Below are positions 9,706-20,627 of a DNA stretch of 64,000 nt, piece by piece. A program made the position numbers and the translations under genes. Under the pieces are notes generated by a model. It did not search any database. It was not told where the DNA came from and saw only the letters and a list, made by a program, of their open reading frames with translations. The stretch is from an uncultured Desulfobacteraceae bacterium. Its GTDB lineage: Bacteria; Desulfobacterota; Desulfobacteria; Desulfobacterales; UBA5852. Numbering within the stretch: the first letter of the stretch is position 1; each line of letters starts with the position of its first letter. The DNA lies in NCBI GenBank assembly GCA_913060875.1, contig CAJXSL010000014.1, forward strand, positions 89,752 to 153,751. Reading direction: 5' to 3'.

Positions 9706-11265
9706 TCAGGAGGCTCTGGACTGCAATTTCTTGTGCTCACGGATAATCTTGCCCAGGTTGTACTTCTTGACCCGGTAACCCATCTGGCGCAGGGTCAGCC
9801 CAATCTCCCGGGCGGCTTTCTGCTGGACCCAGTCGTTGCGGGACAACGAAGCCAGCAGGGTTTCTTTTTCCATGATCTCCAGCTGCGAATTGCCTGAATT
9901 CTCCACAAAAGGCAGGGGAGGGCAATTGTGTCCATTTATCAGATAATCCGGCAGCATCTGCGGTTCAATCTGAGCGGTTTCGGCCATAATGGCCACCCGC
10001 TCGATGAGATTTTCCAATTCGCGCACGTTGCCGGGCCAATCGTAGTTGGAAAGGATGGCCATGCTTTCTTCGGTAAATGTAAAACCGAAGCCATACTCCT
10101 GGGACGTTTTGGTGGTGAAGTAGTCGATCAACAGGGGCAGATCGGCTTTGCGCTCGCGCAATGGCGGTATGGCGATGGGGAACACATTTAAACGATAAAA
10201 CAGGTCGGACCGAAAACGGCCTTCTGCTACCGCCAGGTTCAAATCCATGTTGGTGGCGGCCACAATGCGCACGTCCACTTTTCGCGTCCGCGTACTCCCC
10301 AGGCGTTCGAAATCGCGCTCCTGCAAAAAACGCAGGAGTTTGGCCTGCACGGGCAAGGGCAGCTCACCAATTTCATCCAGAAAAATCGTTCCGCTGTCTG
10401 CCTCCTCGAGCCGGCCCTTTTTCAGGCTGGTGGCACCGGTAAAGGCCCCTTTTTCATGCCCGAACAGTTCGGATTCAATGAGATTGTCCGGCAGGGAAGC
10501 ACAATTGACTTTCGTGAACGGGTTCCGGCGGCGATGGCTCAGTTCATGGATGATCCGGGCGGTCAGGGTTTTTCCGGTACCCGACTCGCCCAGCAGGAGG
10601 ACCGAAGCTTTGCTGGGGGCCACCTTGCGGATCATCTTGTTGAGAACCTGCATGGCCGGGCTGATGCCCACCGCGAAAAAATGGTTGTATTGCGCCGAAA
10701 CTTCAGCCCGCAGGCTGCGGTTTTCAGTGATCAGATCCTCTTCCCGTCGCTCCACCTGGCGGTTGAGACTGACAAATTGAGCCATCAGGGCCGCAACAAT
10801 GGTCAGGAACCGGATATCTTCCTTGAAATCCACTTCCGGACCGAAAAGCCGGTCGGCACTGAGCACACCGATGGGATCGTTGTTCAGAGTGATGGGCACG
10901 CCGATAAACGCCAAATTGTTTTTGTTCAGATTGCGCGCCTGGGTGCGGTTCAAGAACAATGGCTCCCGTCCGATATCCGGTACGGCAAAGGGCCGGGCTG
11001 TCTCGAAAATCGCACCGGTTATCCCTTCCCCGGGCGCGTATATCCCCCGCTTCTGCTCCATGGGGTCAAGGCCGTGGGAGGCGACAATCTTAAGGAGCCC
11101 CGTTTTGGGGTCACGCAACGTAACCGTGGCGCGATCCATGGCCAAATTCCGGGAGAGGTTTTCAAGAATGGATGACAAGGTCTGCCCCAAATCCAAAACT
11201 TTTCCGATTTCCCGGCTGATGGCGTAGAGCGCCTTTAACTCGATTTCGTAGATAGTGGATTCCAT
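9706..11265 (-). CDS. nifA: NifA-type sigma54-dependent transcriptional activator (GAF-AAA+-HTH)
   Basis: MESTIYEIELKALYAISREIGKVLDLGQTLSSILENLSRNLAMDRATV (GAF), GESGTGKT, ELFGHEKGAFTGA, C-terminal Fis-like HTH; divergently unlinked but adjacent to nifH. Likely start 11265. Confidence 0.93.
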   Translation of the reverse strand: MESTIYEIELKALYAISREIGKVLDLGQTLSSILENLSRNLAMDRATVTLRDPKTGLLKIVASHGLDPMEQKRGIYAPGEGITGAIFETARPFAVPDIGREPLFLNRTQARNLNKNNLAFIGVPITLNNDPIGVLSADRLFGPEVDFKEDIRFLTIVAALMAQFVSLNRQVERREEDLITENRSLRAEVSAQYNHFFAVGISPAMQVLNKMIRKVAPSKASVLLLGESGTGKTLTARIIHELSHRRRNPFTKVNCASLPDNLIESELFGHEKGAFTGATSLKKGRLEEADSGTIFLDEIGELPLPVQAKLLRFLQERDFERLGSTRTRKVDVRIVAATNMDLNLAVAEGRFRSDLFYRLNVFPIAIPPLRERKADLPLLIDYFTTKTSQEYGFGFTFTEESMAILSNYDWPGNVRELENLIERVAIMAETAQIEPQMLPDYLINGHNCPPLPFVENSGNSQLEIMEKETLLASLSRNDWVQQKAAREIGLTLRQMGYRVKKYNLGKIIREHKKLQSRAS

Positions 11266-11478
11266 AAAACCTTGAAGTGACCTTCGCGTGATCCATACCC
11301 GCCAGACCGAACAGACCAACGGGCGGCTCGGGTATGCAGGGCAGTTAGCACTCAATATATCTTGACAGTTTATATCAACGTTCATGCCAAGCGAATCCGC
11401 CCATCGAACTTTTTTATAACCTACTGAAATAATGTTATATTAAATGATATGAAGAATCTGGCGGGCGCCGACTAAATA

Positions 11479-11522
11479 ATACAATTATGTATTTTATTCT
11501 ATATAGTGATACATTTATGTAT
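11479..11522. promoter_or_regulatory. Two ATACA-N4-TGTAT palindromes, centres 30 bp apart, upstream of nifA
   Basis: ATACAATTATGTAT (11479-11492) and ATACATTTATGTAT (11509-11522) in an AT-rich stretch. Confidence 0.55.
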
Positions 11523-11669
11523 TTATTGTCGATAGAAACGATATGATTGGCGTCAAGATCGGGAGGTATTAAGGGGGGCCACTGCCGGCTCGACTAGCAA
11601 TGCCCCCCCCCCACGTGCATAGCAATTATTTGGAACGATACGAGTCCATGGCGATGTTTTGCGGCGCCC

Positions 11670-13535
11670 CTATGCGGCGATGGTATCGGCCTCGACCGCC
11701 GCACTCCGAATGTCCTCGCCTGCTGGCGCTGCTTGGCGCACCGCTTGCGCCAGATCGGCCAATGCCGCTCCGTCGATCACCTCGTCTTTCAGCAATTGCC
11801 GGGCGGTTTTGTCGAGCAATCCCTTATTCTCTCTCAGGATCGCCATGGCGACGGCATACTGCTCATCGATGATGCGCCGCACTTCCTCGTCGATCAGCCG
11901 GGCGGTCTCCTCGCTGTACGCACTGCCGGTATCCGGCATCGGACCAAGGAATTGGGCCGAACGTTTGGGCGCAAAATAGACCTGCCCCAGGCGCTCGCTC
12001 ATGCCGTACTCCTTGACCATGCTGCTGGCCGTATCGGTTGCCCGGGATAGATCATTGTGGGCGCCGGTGGAAATGTCATTGAAGACGAGGGCTTCAGCGG
12101 CCCGGCCGCCCAGCAGCGTGGCGATCCGGTTGTTGAGTTCAGTCTTCCGCATCAGAAAGCGATCTTCAGTCGGAACCTGCATGGTATAGCCCAGGGCGGC
12201 AATCCCGCGCGGCACGATAGATATCTTCTGCACCGGATCGGTGCCGGGCAGGGCCATGGCCACGATGGCATGACCAAGCTCGTGATAGGCCACGATCTCT
12301 TTTTCTTCCGGATTGATCAACCGGTTTTTCTTTTCCAGACCGGCCACCACGCGTTCGACCGCTTCTTCGATCTCGGCCATCCCCAGGCGGCTTTTATCGC
12401 GTCGAACCGCCAGGAGCGCCGCTTCATTGACCAGGTTGGCCAGATCCGCGCCGACCATGCCGGACGTCATCCCGGCAATTTTTTCGGCATCGATGTCGCT
12501 CTCGGTCTCGACCCGGTCGATATAGATCTTCAGGATATCGGCACGCCCTTTTTTGTCCGGACGGTCCACGAGCACCTGGCGATCGAAACGGCCCGGCCGC
12601 AGCAAGGCCGGGTCCAGAATCTCCGGACGGTTGGTGGCCGCCATCAGGATCACGCCCACATTCGGGTCAAAACCGTCGAGTTCCACCAGCAACTGGTTCA
12701 AGGTCTGCTCGCGTTCGTCATGACCGCCGGCCATGCCGACCCCCCGGGCCTTGCCCAGGGCATCCAGCTCGTCGATAAAAATGATGCAGGGCGCCTTGGT
12801 CTTCGCCTCTTTAAAAAGGTCCCGCACACGGGCGGCCCCCAGGCCGACGAACATTTCGACGAATTCCGATCCGCTCAGACTGAAAAATGGCACGCCGCTT
12901 TCCCCGGCCACCGCCTTGGCCAGCAGGGTTTTACCCGTCCCGGGAGGCCCTACCAGCAAAATACCCCGGGGAATCTGCCCCCCGACGCGGGTATAACGTT
13001 CCGGCTCCTTGAGAAAAGAGGTCACCTCTTCAAGCTCCTGCTTGGCTTCGTCAACCCCGGCGGCATCCTTGAAGCGGAAGGGCACATCATCCTCCATATA
13101 AATCTTGGCCTTGTTCTTACCAACGGTCATGACCCCGGACTGCTGCTGGAAACGGCGCATCATGAAAAGCCAAATCCCAAAAAACAGGGCAATGGGGATG
13201 ACCCAGGACATCAGCGTTCCCAGGAAATTGGACTCGATCCGGCCCGAGTATTGTACATTGTTTTCTTCCAGCAGCTGGGAAATATCCGGATCGACCCGCA
13301 CCGTGCGGAACATATCCCCTTTCTCGGAACTGCCATCGGTCGGAACCATCCATCCCCGGATGTCGTTTTCGGAAATGGCGATTTCAGCCACCTGCCCTTC
13401 TTTCACCATTTTAATGAATTCGCTGTAGGGAATTGTCTTAACCATCAGGGCCGAAGCGATCAGGTTGTGCAGCAGCAAGACCGCCCAAACGCCCATGAGT
13501 ACGTACCATATTGAAAAGCGATGTTGTTTTTTCAT
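11670..13535 (-). CDS. ftsH: ATP-dependent zinc metalloprotease FtsH
   Basis: N-terminal TM helices, AAA+ [16 protein letters not shown] zinc motif; likely start MKKQHRFS at 13535. Confidence 0.97.
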   Translation of the reverse strand: MKKQHRFSIWYVLMGVWAVLLLHNLIASALMVKTIPYSEFIKMVKEGQVAEIAISENDIRGWMVPTDGSSEKGDMFRTVRVDPDISQLLEENNVQYSGRIESNFLGTLMSWVIPIALFFGIWLFMMRRFQQQSGVMTVGKNKAKIYMEDDVPFRFKDAAGVDEAKQELEEVTSFLKEPERYTRVGGQIPRGILLVGPPGTGKTLLAKAVAGESGVPFFSLSGSEFVEMFVGLGAARVRDLFKEAKTKAPCIIFIDELDALGKARGVGMAGGHDEREQTLNQLLVELDGFDPNVGVILMAATNRPEILDPALLRPGRFDRQVLVDRPDKKGRADILKIYIDRVETESDIDAEKIAGMTSGMVGADLANLVNEAALLAVRRDKSRLGMAEIEEAVERVVAGLEKKNRLINPEEKEIVAYHELGHAIVAMALPGTDPVQKISIVPRGIAALGYTMQVPTEDRFLMRKTELNNRIATLLGGRAAEALVFNDISTGAHNDLSRATDTASSMVKEYGMSERLGQVYFAPKRSAQFLGPMPDTGSAYSEETARLIDEEVRRIIDEQYAVAMAILRENKGLLDKTARQLLKDEVIDGAALADLAQAVRQAAPAGEDIRSAAVEADTIAA

Positions 13536-13711
13536 GGGGTGTCCTTTCATTCAAAGCGGCACAGCGTATGAGCATAGGTTTCACAAGGACTATCATCCGG
13601 CGCTCGATCGTATGGCCGCATCTAATCGTGCTTGGTTGCAAGTCGACATTTATTTAAACAAATATTAAACACAATGTTGACATATGCAAATCGCTTTTTT
13701 ATTGTTGGATC

Positions 13712-14662
13712 ATGGAAACCCTTTGCACCCATCCGATCCGATACGTGGCCGACCATACCGGATTGAAGCCTTATCTCATCCGGACGTGGGAGGAGCGGTA
13801 TGGCGTTGTGCGTCCCCACCGCACCAGCGGCAACCGGCGGCTCTATTCGGATGACGATATCCGGCGGCTCAAATTGCTCAAACAGGCCGTTGATTGCGGC
13901 CACAACATATCCACGGTTGCGGAGCTGGATGATAAGGAGCTGATAGCCCTTGTGAAACGCGCCGCGCAGGACCGCTCCCGCCAGGCCCGGCAAGGCCCAT
14001 CCGAACCCAGCGGATCACAGCCCCCCTCGCCAACCTCAGCCTGGCCGACCATCGAGCGCGCCCTGAACAGCATCGTTCAACTGGATGCGCCGGCGCTCGA
14101 AACCGTCCTGAGCGAAGCCGCCGTGGATCTGCCACGGCAGACGTTTGTGGTCGATATCGTTGTGCCTTTATTTGCGAGGATCGGAGATTTGTGGCGCACC
14201 GGCAAGCTGAAAACGGTCAGTGAGCACATGGCGTCGGTGACCGTACGGTCGATCCTCTGGGATATGCTGCGAACCGTGGAAAACGCCCAAGATGCCCCCC
14301 GTATCGTGGTGGCCACGCCCGCAGGGCACCGGCACGAAATCGGGGCGCTGACATCGGCGCTTGCGGCGGCGGAGTCCGGCTGGACCCCCCTTTACTTCGG
14401 CCCCAACCTTCCATCCGACGAGATCGCCTACGCCGTCAAAAAGTGCAACGCCAGGGCCCTGTCCTTGAGCCTCTGTCACAGTCTAAACGCAAGCCGGTTG
14501 TCTGTCGAGCTGGGTAAAATACGCCGCGCGGCGGGATCCGACCTCCCCATTTTCGTGGGCGGCCCCGGTGTGGCGGCCGCCGGAGCGGCATTGGAGAGGA
14601 TTGCAGCGATGGTGTGCGACGACCTTCAAACCTTCCGCGATCGCCTTGAAATGCTGACCTGA
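13712..14662 (+). CDS. MerR-family transcriptional regulator with C-terminal cobalamin-binding domain (CarH/LitR-like architecture)
   Basis: N-terminal MerR HTH (RTWEERYGVVRPHRTSGNRRLYSDDDIRRL) and B12-binding segment VVATPAGHRHEIGALTSALAAAESGWTPLYFGPNLP. Confidence 0.88.
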   Translation: METLCTHPIRYVADHTGLKPYLIRTWEERYGVVRPHRTSGNRRLYSDDDIRRLKLLKQAVDCGHNISTVAELDDKELIALVKRAAQDRSRQARQGPSEPSGSQPPSPTSAWPTIERALNSIVQLDAPALETVLSEAAVDLPRQTFVVDIVVPLFARIGDLWRTGKLKTVSEHMASVTVRSILWDMLRTVENAQDAPRIVVATPAGHRHEIGALTSALAAAESGWTPLYFGPNLPSDEIAYAVKKCNARALSLSLCHSLNASRLSVELGKIRRAAGSDLPIFVGGPGVAAAGAALERIAAMVCDDLQTFRDRLEMLT

Positions 14663-14714
14663 TGGGCGGGATTATTCCGACCGGCAACGCGTCCGGCTGC
14701 CGGTCGCCCGGGGG

Positions 14715-15014
14715 TTAGGAACCTGATTTGACCCCGTGAACCTCACGAAAGGCATTCCATTCATCCGTACTGATGATGCCGTCCTTGTCGGCATCGATCA
14801 TGTCGAAACCTTTGCGCAGCTGTTCCTGATGCCTGGAACTGTATTCATCGAAGGTCAACTGGTTGTCCTGATTGGCATCCAGCTGGTCCATTTGCCATCC
14901 CGATGTCATACCGCCATAACCGTGATAGTGATGCCCGGCGATGGCTGCGGTGGTTGCAATCAGCGATAGACTGAACAGAGATATAATAAAAATTTTAGGG
15001 TCCATTATGGTCAT
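14715..15014 (-). CDS. Small secreted EF-hand protein
   Basis: Signal-like N-terminus; EF-hand loops DANQDNQLTFDE and DADKDGIISTDE. Confidence 0.85.
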   Translation of the reverse strand: MTIMDPKIFIISLFSLSLIATTAAIAGHHYHGYGGMTSGWQMDQLDANQDNQLTFDEYSSRHQEQLRKGFDMIDADKDGIISTDEWNAFREVHGVKSGS

Positions 15015-15227
15015 CCCTTCTCATCAGCAGAGCCGATGTTTTATATTATGTTCAAATCATGTTTAGATAATAGAAATCCTGACCTGTTTGTCAATGGCAG
15101 GGGATTTTCCCAATTGGGAAGCGGTGGGATACGGCAACGGCCGGGCACCGCTGAAACGCCATCACGCAAGAGGCCTCAGGCAGGGCGGGAAGCGCCCGGG
15201 GAGAACGTTCCTTGTCGTTGCGCCCAA

Positions 15228-18200
15228 CTAATTAGCCAACTTGTCCAGGGCCTGTTTCAACGCCAGCATGCCGCTGCGAATTTGGTCCCGGTCCGGAGCC
15301 GGGTCCCGGAACCACGTCCAGAGCCCCTTCGGCTCAGGGGCCTGGTCGGAAGCGATCAGCTTCCGAAGGACGATCCGGCGGTGGCCACTGTAGATGCAAA
15401 GCGATGGAATGCGAGGAAAGAGGGGTGCCGTCTTAACCCGCGTGATGGATTCTTTCGCCAGAAAATAGCGGTCCACAGGTGTTCCCACGGAAACCCCCTC
15501 CGGGGTGATGTCGACGCAATAGCCTTCCCGGCTGCGTTTGGCCATGAAATAGACCAGGCCGATCCAGGTCGGGAGGAGCAGCAAGGCCAACAGGCCCGCG
15601 ACTTCCAGCGCAAGAGCGATGAAGAAAACCCCCGCTTCGATGCCGAGCTTGAGCATCGAGGGCGCTTGCAGGCTCGCCGTGGCCACACGCTCGATAATTC
15701 CCGGCGCCCAGACCTGAATCCCCCGGACAAAAAAGAGCACCTGGAGACCGACAATCAAAAAGACGCCCATGCGGGCGTAACGTCGGCGGGCAAAGAAAAA
15801 AGTCTGCCCGCGGAGGGATTCTTTCCATCTGGGACCACGGAAAGCGGAAAGGATATAATAGCGGATCCCCTCGAAGAGCGAATACATGACCGGGACCACC
15901 ACCAGGGTCAACACGGTCGCAAAGCAGATGCCGAAAATGATCACCACCCCCAGCCCCTCCCACAACTCATCGGTGATGGTCAGGGTCAGAATGCCGCCCA
16001 CCGTGGAGACGGTGGTGGAGATGATCGGCCGCAGGCGCTGCTGGCCGCCGGCCACGATGGCATCGAACATGTTCAGGCCGCCCTTGCGCATGCGGTTGAT
16101 GCAATCCACGAGAACGATGGAGTCGTTGACCACGATCCCGCTCAACCCCACCAGGCCGATGAAACTCATGATGGAAAAATTATTGCCGGTGACATACAGG
16201 CCGACCATGGCGCCCACGATGGACAGGGGCAGGGCCGTCAGGATGGCAAACGGCTGGGCAAGGGAGTTGAACTGGGAAACCAGCAGGGTAAAAATCAATA
16301 GGGCGGCGACGATATAGGCCAGACGCAGGGATTCGAAGGACTCGGCGGTCTCCTCGAATTCGCCGGAATAATCGAAGGTATACCCCGGCGGCAATTCCAG
16401 ATCGTCCAGTTGGCGCATCAGCTCCTGGGTGATCTCCACGGCGGAGCGCCCCCGATTGTTGGCCGATATCCGGACGATACGGCGCCGGTCCGAATGCCGG
16501 ATGCTGTTGAGCCCTTCGTCTTGGTAATAGCCGGCAATGGTCGTCAGGGGCACCAGGCGGCCCGAATCGGACCGCACCTTGACCTTTTCCAACATGCGCG
16601 GACTGGTGCGGCACTCCGGGGCAAAGCGCAGCTTGAGGTCGTATTCCTTGGAGACATCCAGTTCGTCACGGTATTCGCGGATTTCCAGGCCTGCAGTGGC
16701 CCCCCGCAGGATCGTCGCCACGGACTCCAGCGGGATGCCCATGGCCGCCGCCCGCTTGCGGTCGATTTCCACCCGCAGTTCCGGCGCCGCATCGCTGAAA
16801 TCGTCCTTGATGTCCACGACGCCCTCGATCCCTTCCATCACGGCCCTGACCCGGGCCGTTATACTGCGCAACACATGGATTTCAGGACCGACGATTTTCA
16901 GCAGAATGGGAGCGGCCGTGGGCGGTCCCCACTGGAGGGCCCGGAAACGGATATCCGCCCCGGGAATCGCCTGGAGAAAAGGCCGGATGCGCTCCTGGAT
17001 TTCACGATGGGAGGCCCGCGCAAACTCTTTGCCATCTTTGAGCTCAACCGTAATCTCGGCGAAATTGCTGATGGTGCCGGTTCCGAAGGAATATTCGTAG
17101 GCGCTCTGGCCCCGCTGGCCCACCGTGGACACCACCTGGACCAACTCCGTCACATGGTCGTCCACAATGCTTTCAACCTCGCGGGCCACGGCATCGGTAA
17201 TCGCCACTTCGGTTCCCCGCGGCGTTTCCACGGTGATGTAGATATAATCGAAATCGACATCCGGGAACATTTCGATCTTGACCAGCCCCCCGGCCACCAG
17301 ACCGAGGGCACTCCCCAGACAGAGGAAAATCATGACAATCACGAGGAAGCGGTGGTTCAGCGCCCAGGAGACCCCGCGCACATAAATCCGTTTCAGCTGA
17401 CGGAGATCTTCTTCCGGCCGCACGATGCGGCCGTCCTTGCGGGAGCGCTTCATGATCATGCTCAGGATCAGGGGGTTGGCCACCAGGGCCACCACCAGGG
17501 AGGCACAGAGGGCAATGGAAACCGTCTTGGGAAGAAACCCCATGTATTCGCCGGTGACCCCTGTCATGAGCAGCATGGGCAGAAAGGCCGCCATGGTGGT
17601 CAGGGTGGCGGAAATCACCGGCATGGCGATCTCCGAGGTACCCTCGATAACGGCCGTCACGCGATCTTTGCCCAACTGGTAATGGTGGTAGACGTTCTCC
17701 ACCACGATAATGGCATTGTCCACGATCATGCCGATGCACAACACCAGGGAAAAGCGCACCATGTCGTTGTTGGACATGCCGAAGACTTTCAGGAACACGA
17801 AGGAAAGCATGAGCGACAGGGGGATCGACAGGGCCGTGATCATGGCATTGCGCAGGCCCATGGCGAAATAGAGCACGATGACGACGATGATCAGGCCAAA
17901 TACCGCCGAGTTGTTCATCTGGTCGAAGCCCTGTTTGATATACTTGGCCTTCTCGGCGGTGACAGTGGCATGGACTCCGGCCGGAAAAGTTTTTTGCAAG
18001 TCTTCCAATTTGGCCTGGACCTTGCGAGAGGTCTCCAGGATATTGGCCCCGGCGCGTTTCTTGATGGCGATGGAGGCGGAGGCCACGCCATTCACCCGGG
18101 AGTAAGTCATATCCTCGGAATGGCCGTCGACCACCCGGGCCACATCTTTTAAAAAAACCACCCGGTCCCCATCGCGAATCAGGGGAACCTTGTTGTAGTC

Positions 18201-18911
18201 GTCGACGTTTTTGATCTCGGTGAGTGTCCGCAGGAGCAGGCGGCGGCCCTCGACATTTACTTGTCCGCCGGGAATGTTGATGTCCGAGCGTTTGACCGCC
18301 TGAAAGACATCCAGGAGCGTCAGCCCGTACTGGCTCAGACGGTCCGGATCGAGGTAGATCTGGATCTCGCGGATCAACCCGCCGGCCACTTCGGCGGCCA
18401 GGATCTCCGGCATCAGCTCGATCTCGTCGGCCACGTCTTCGGTAAGCCGGCGCAGTTGTACCGGGTCGATGTCACCCACCACCGAGGCGATCATGATGGG
18501 AATGTCGGAAAAGCTGACCTCGTTGACCTCCGGGTCTTCAGCCTCTTCAGGGAGATCCTTGCGGGCATCGGTGACTTTCTCCCGCACCTTCTGGAGGGAG
18601 CGCTCCAGGTCGGCCTCGGCTTCGAAATCGATAACGACCACGGAAACCCCTTCAGCCGAATTCGAGCGCATTTCATCCACATCTTTTAAATCGCTCAGGG
18701 CTTCTTCGATGGGGTTGGTGACCAGGCTTTCGATCTCGCTGGGGGAGGCTCCGGGATACAGGGTGACGACGATGGCCACCGGCGCGGAAATTTCCGGTTC
18801 GCCCTCCTTGGGCAGCGACTGATAGGCAAATGTTCCGGCGATGACAGGCAGAACAATCACAAGGAGCGCAAAAATCAGCCACCGGTTAAGGATATAATGA
18901 AAAATTTTCAA
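15228..18911 (-). CDS. RND-family efflux transporter with an unusual C-terminal extension
   Basis: 1227 aa; AcrB-like (SLPKEGEPEISAPVAIVVTLYPGASPSEIESLVTNPIEEAL); the final ~190 aa add TM helices and a soluble domain beyond the usual RND end. Confidence 0.93.
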   Translation of the reverse strand: MKIFHYILNRWLIFALLVIVLPVIAGTFAYQSLPKEGEPEISAPVAIVVTLYPGASPSEIESLVTNPIEEALSDLKDVDEMRSNSAEGVSVVVIDFEAEADLERSLQKVREKVTDARKDLPEEAEDPEVNEVSFSDIPIMIASVVGDIDPVQLRRLTEDVADEIELMPEILAAEVAGGLIREIQIYLDPDRLSQYGLTLLDVFQAVKRSDINIPGGQVNVEGRRLLLRTLTEIKNVDDYNKVPLIRDGDRVVFLKDVARVVDGHSEDMTYSRVNGVASASIAIKKRAGANILETSRKVQAKLEDLQKTFPAGVHATVTAEKAKYIKQGFDQMNNSAVFGLIIVVIVLYFAMGLRNAMITALSIPLSLMLSFVFLKVFGMSNNDMVRFSLVLCIGMIVDNAIIVVENVYHHYQLGKDRVTAVIEGTSEIAMPVISATLTTMAAFLPMLLMTGVTGEYMGFLPKTVSIALCASLVVALVANPLILSMIMKRSRKDGRIVRPEEDLRQLKRIYVRGVSWALNHRFLVIVMIFLCLGSALGLVAGGLVKIEMFPDVDFDYIYITVETPRGTEVAITDAVAREVESIVDDHVTELVQVVSTVGQRGQSAYEYSFGTGTISNFAEITVELKDGKEFARASHREIQERIRPFLQAIPGADIRFRALQWGPPTAAPILLKIVGPEIHVLRSITARVRAVMEGIEGVVDIKDDFSDAAPELRVEIDRKRAAAMGIPLESVATILRGATAGLEIREYRDELDVSKEYDLKLRFAPECRTSPRMLEKVKVRSDSGRLVPLTTIAGYYQDEGLNSIRHSDRRRIVRISANNRGRSAVEITQELMRQLDDLELPPGYTFDYSGEFEETAESFESLRLAYIVAALLIFTLLVSQFNSLAQPFAILTALPLSIVGAMVGLYVTGNNFSIMSFIGLVGLSGIVVNDSIVLVDCINRMRKGGLNMFDAIVAGGQQRLRPIISTTVSTVGGILTLTITDELWEGLGVVIIFGICFATVLTLVVVPVMYSLFEGIRYYILSAFRGPRWKESLRGQTFFFARRRYARMGVFLIVGLQVLFFVRGIQVWAPGIIERVATASLQAPSMLKLGIEAGVFFIALALEVAGLLALLLLPTWIGLVYFMAKRSREGYCVDITPEGVSVGTPVDRYFLAKESITRVKTAPLFPRIPSLCIYSGHRRIVLRKLIASDQAPEPKGLWTWFRDPAPDRDQIRSGMLALKQALDKLAN

Positions 18912-18982
18912 GACGCAACCACCGTAGAATATGCTTTAGCGCCAACAGTTCGCCTGCGCCGTTTTCTGCCCGGAATCTCCTT

Positions 18983-20065
18983 CTAAAGGCTGTCCGCAAC
19001 CACCACCGGATCGCCCTCCTTGAGATACTGCCCCCCGGTCGTGACCAGCCGATCCCCCTCCGTGATGCCCGCCAGTATCATGACGGAAGAGCCATCGACC
19101 CGGCCCAGTTTCACCTCCCGGACGGCCGCCTGGCCGGCATCCGTCACGACAAAGACTTCTTTGCGGTTCTCGCGAAACAGGACACATCCCTGGGGAATCA
19201 GGATAGCGTCCCGGATCCGGTCGACGGTGATTTTGACGGTAGCCGTCAGGCCGGCCTTGAGGAGCAAATCCGGATTGGCCACGAGGATCTCGACTTCAAA
19301 GGTATTGGTCTGGGAATCGGCCTTGACCCCGATGCGGTCCACCTGGCCGGGGAATGTCCGATCCGGAAAGGCTTCGATCAGAACCGAAACGATATCGTCA
19401 TGATCCAGATGAACGTAGTCCTGCTCATTGACATGAAGTTTCACGCGCATGGACATCATGTCGGCAATGGCCATCACCGGATCGCCGATATTGATATGTT
19501 GTCCCGCCTCCACCAGCCTACGGGCCACAAGACTGTCAAAGGGCGCATTGATTTCTGTTTTCGCAAGACGCCTCTGGTTGATATCCACCACGGCTTCAGC
19601 TTGCGATACCGCAGCCTGGGCGGCTTTGTAGTCGGCCTCGATTTTATCGAAATATTCCTGGGTGATCACTTTTTCGGGCAGCAGCTGTCCGGCCCGGAAG
19701 TGGGAATTTTTGGCGGCCGTATAGCGGGCCCGGGCGGCCGCCAAATTGGCACGGGATTCGTTCAGGGCCAGCCGGTAATCCGTGGGGTCGAGCGCCACAA
19801 GCGTCGTTCCGGCTGCCGCCGCATCGCCCGTATCCGCGCTGTAGGTTTCGACGATGCCGGACACTTCCGAAGACAGAACCACTTCACGGTTGGGAAACAG
19901 CCGCCCCACCGAACTGACCACCACCGGCAGATCGCGCCGGGCAACCACCATGGTTTTGACCGTACGAGGCGTCGCATGGGTGCGGGTCTCTTCCTTCGGG
20001 GGGCTGCATCCGGTCATTACAAGCACACCGGCCAGCACGCCCATCGTGAGCACCTTCATTTTCAT
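18983..20065 (-). CDS. RND efflux periplasmic adaptor (membrane-fusion) lipoprotein
   Basis: MKMKVLTMGVLAGVLVMTGCSPPKEE lipobox; HlyD-like coiled-coil and barrel segments; likely start 20065. Confidence 0.92.
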   Translation of the reverse strand: MKMKVLTMGVLAGVLVMTGCSPPKEETRTHATPRTVKTMVVARRDLPVVVSSVGRLFPNREVVLSSEVSGIVETYSADTGDAAAAGTTLVALDPTDYRLALNESRANLAAARARYTAAKNSHFRAGQLLPEKVITQEYFDKIEADYKAAQAAVSQAEAVVDINQRRLAKTEINAPFDSLVARRLVEAGQHINIGDPVMAIADMMSMRVKLHVNEQDYVHLDHDDIVSVLIEAFPDRTFPGQVDRIGVKADSQTNTFEVEILVANPDLLLKAGLTATVKITVDRIRDAILIPQGCVLFRENRKEVFVVTDAGQAAVREVKLGRVDGSSVMILAGITEGDRLVTTGGQYLKEGDPVVVADSL

Positions 20066-20465
20066 GGGATAATCAGGCCTCCTGCTGCTGTGTATTGGAA
20101 CGGCATCGATTTTCGCAAACCAAGAGGATTTCAACTTGAACACGGAACACTGAAAAAATGCTGACAACGGGATTGTCAGCATCGTTTCCCGCCACGAGAC
20201 GGCAGTGACGGTCGGAATGGTAATATTCCTTATCAAATAACCTAAATGCTCTTCCGGAGCAAGGGCGTCGAAACCACCTGCCAACGATCCCCTCCCGGAT
20301 TTGGCGATGCAAACATACAAAGGACGCCGCACAACGGGTAAAACGCGCTGTTTCGGCGTTGGAAACAGGGAAGGCCGCAAAAAAGGCAGCATTTGCTTTC
20401 CGATATGGCACGCTCATTGCGAAAACAAACGAATAAATTGGGTCCTATTGACACACAATTTACCC

Positions 20466-20482
20466 GATAACGTATCGTTATC
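20466..20482. promoter_or_regulatory. Perfect palindrome GATAACG-TAT-CGTTATC just downstream of a TTGACA element
   Basis: TTGACA at 20448-20453 followed by the 17-bp palindrome; lies between the adaptor gene and the 20628 ORF. Confidence 0.55.
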
Positions 20483-20627
20483 ATGCAATGAATAGGATCT
20501 CTGGACAGGATGTTTGCCGCCTGAAAGCGTCAATCATTTTGACGCTACGGCTACAATTTCGTCTACTTGATAGTCATCGCATGTGGAATGTCACCTGCCA
20601 ACGCATGATAAGGATCGCAATCAAAAG

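Noticed and set aside
16410-18152. 580-aa plus-strand ORF opposite the RND gene
   Set aside because: His/Gly-rich antisense artefact of the RND transporter coding frame.
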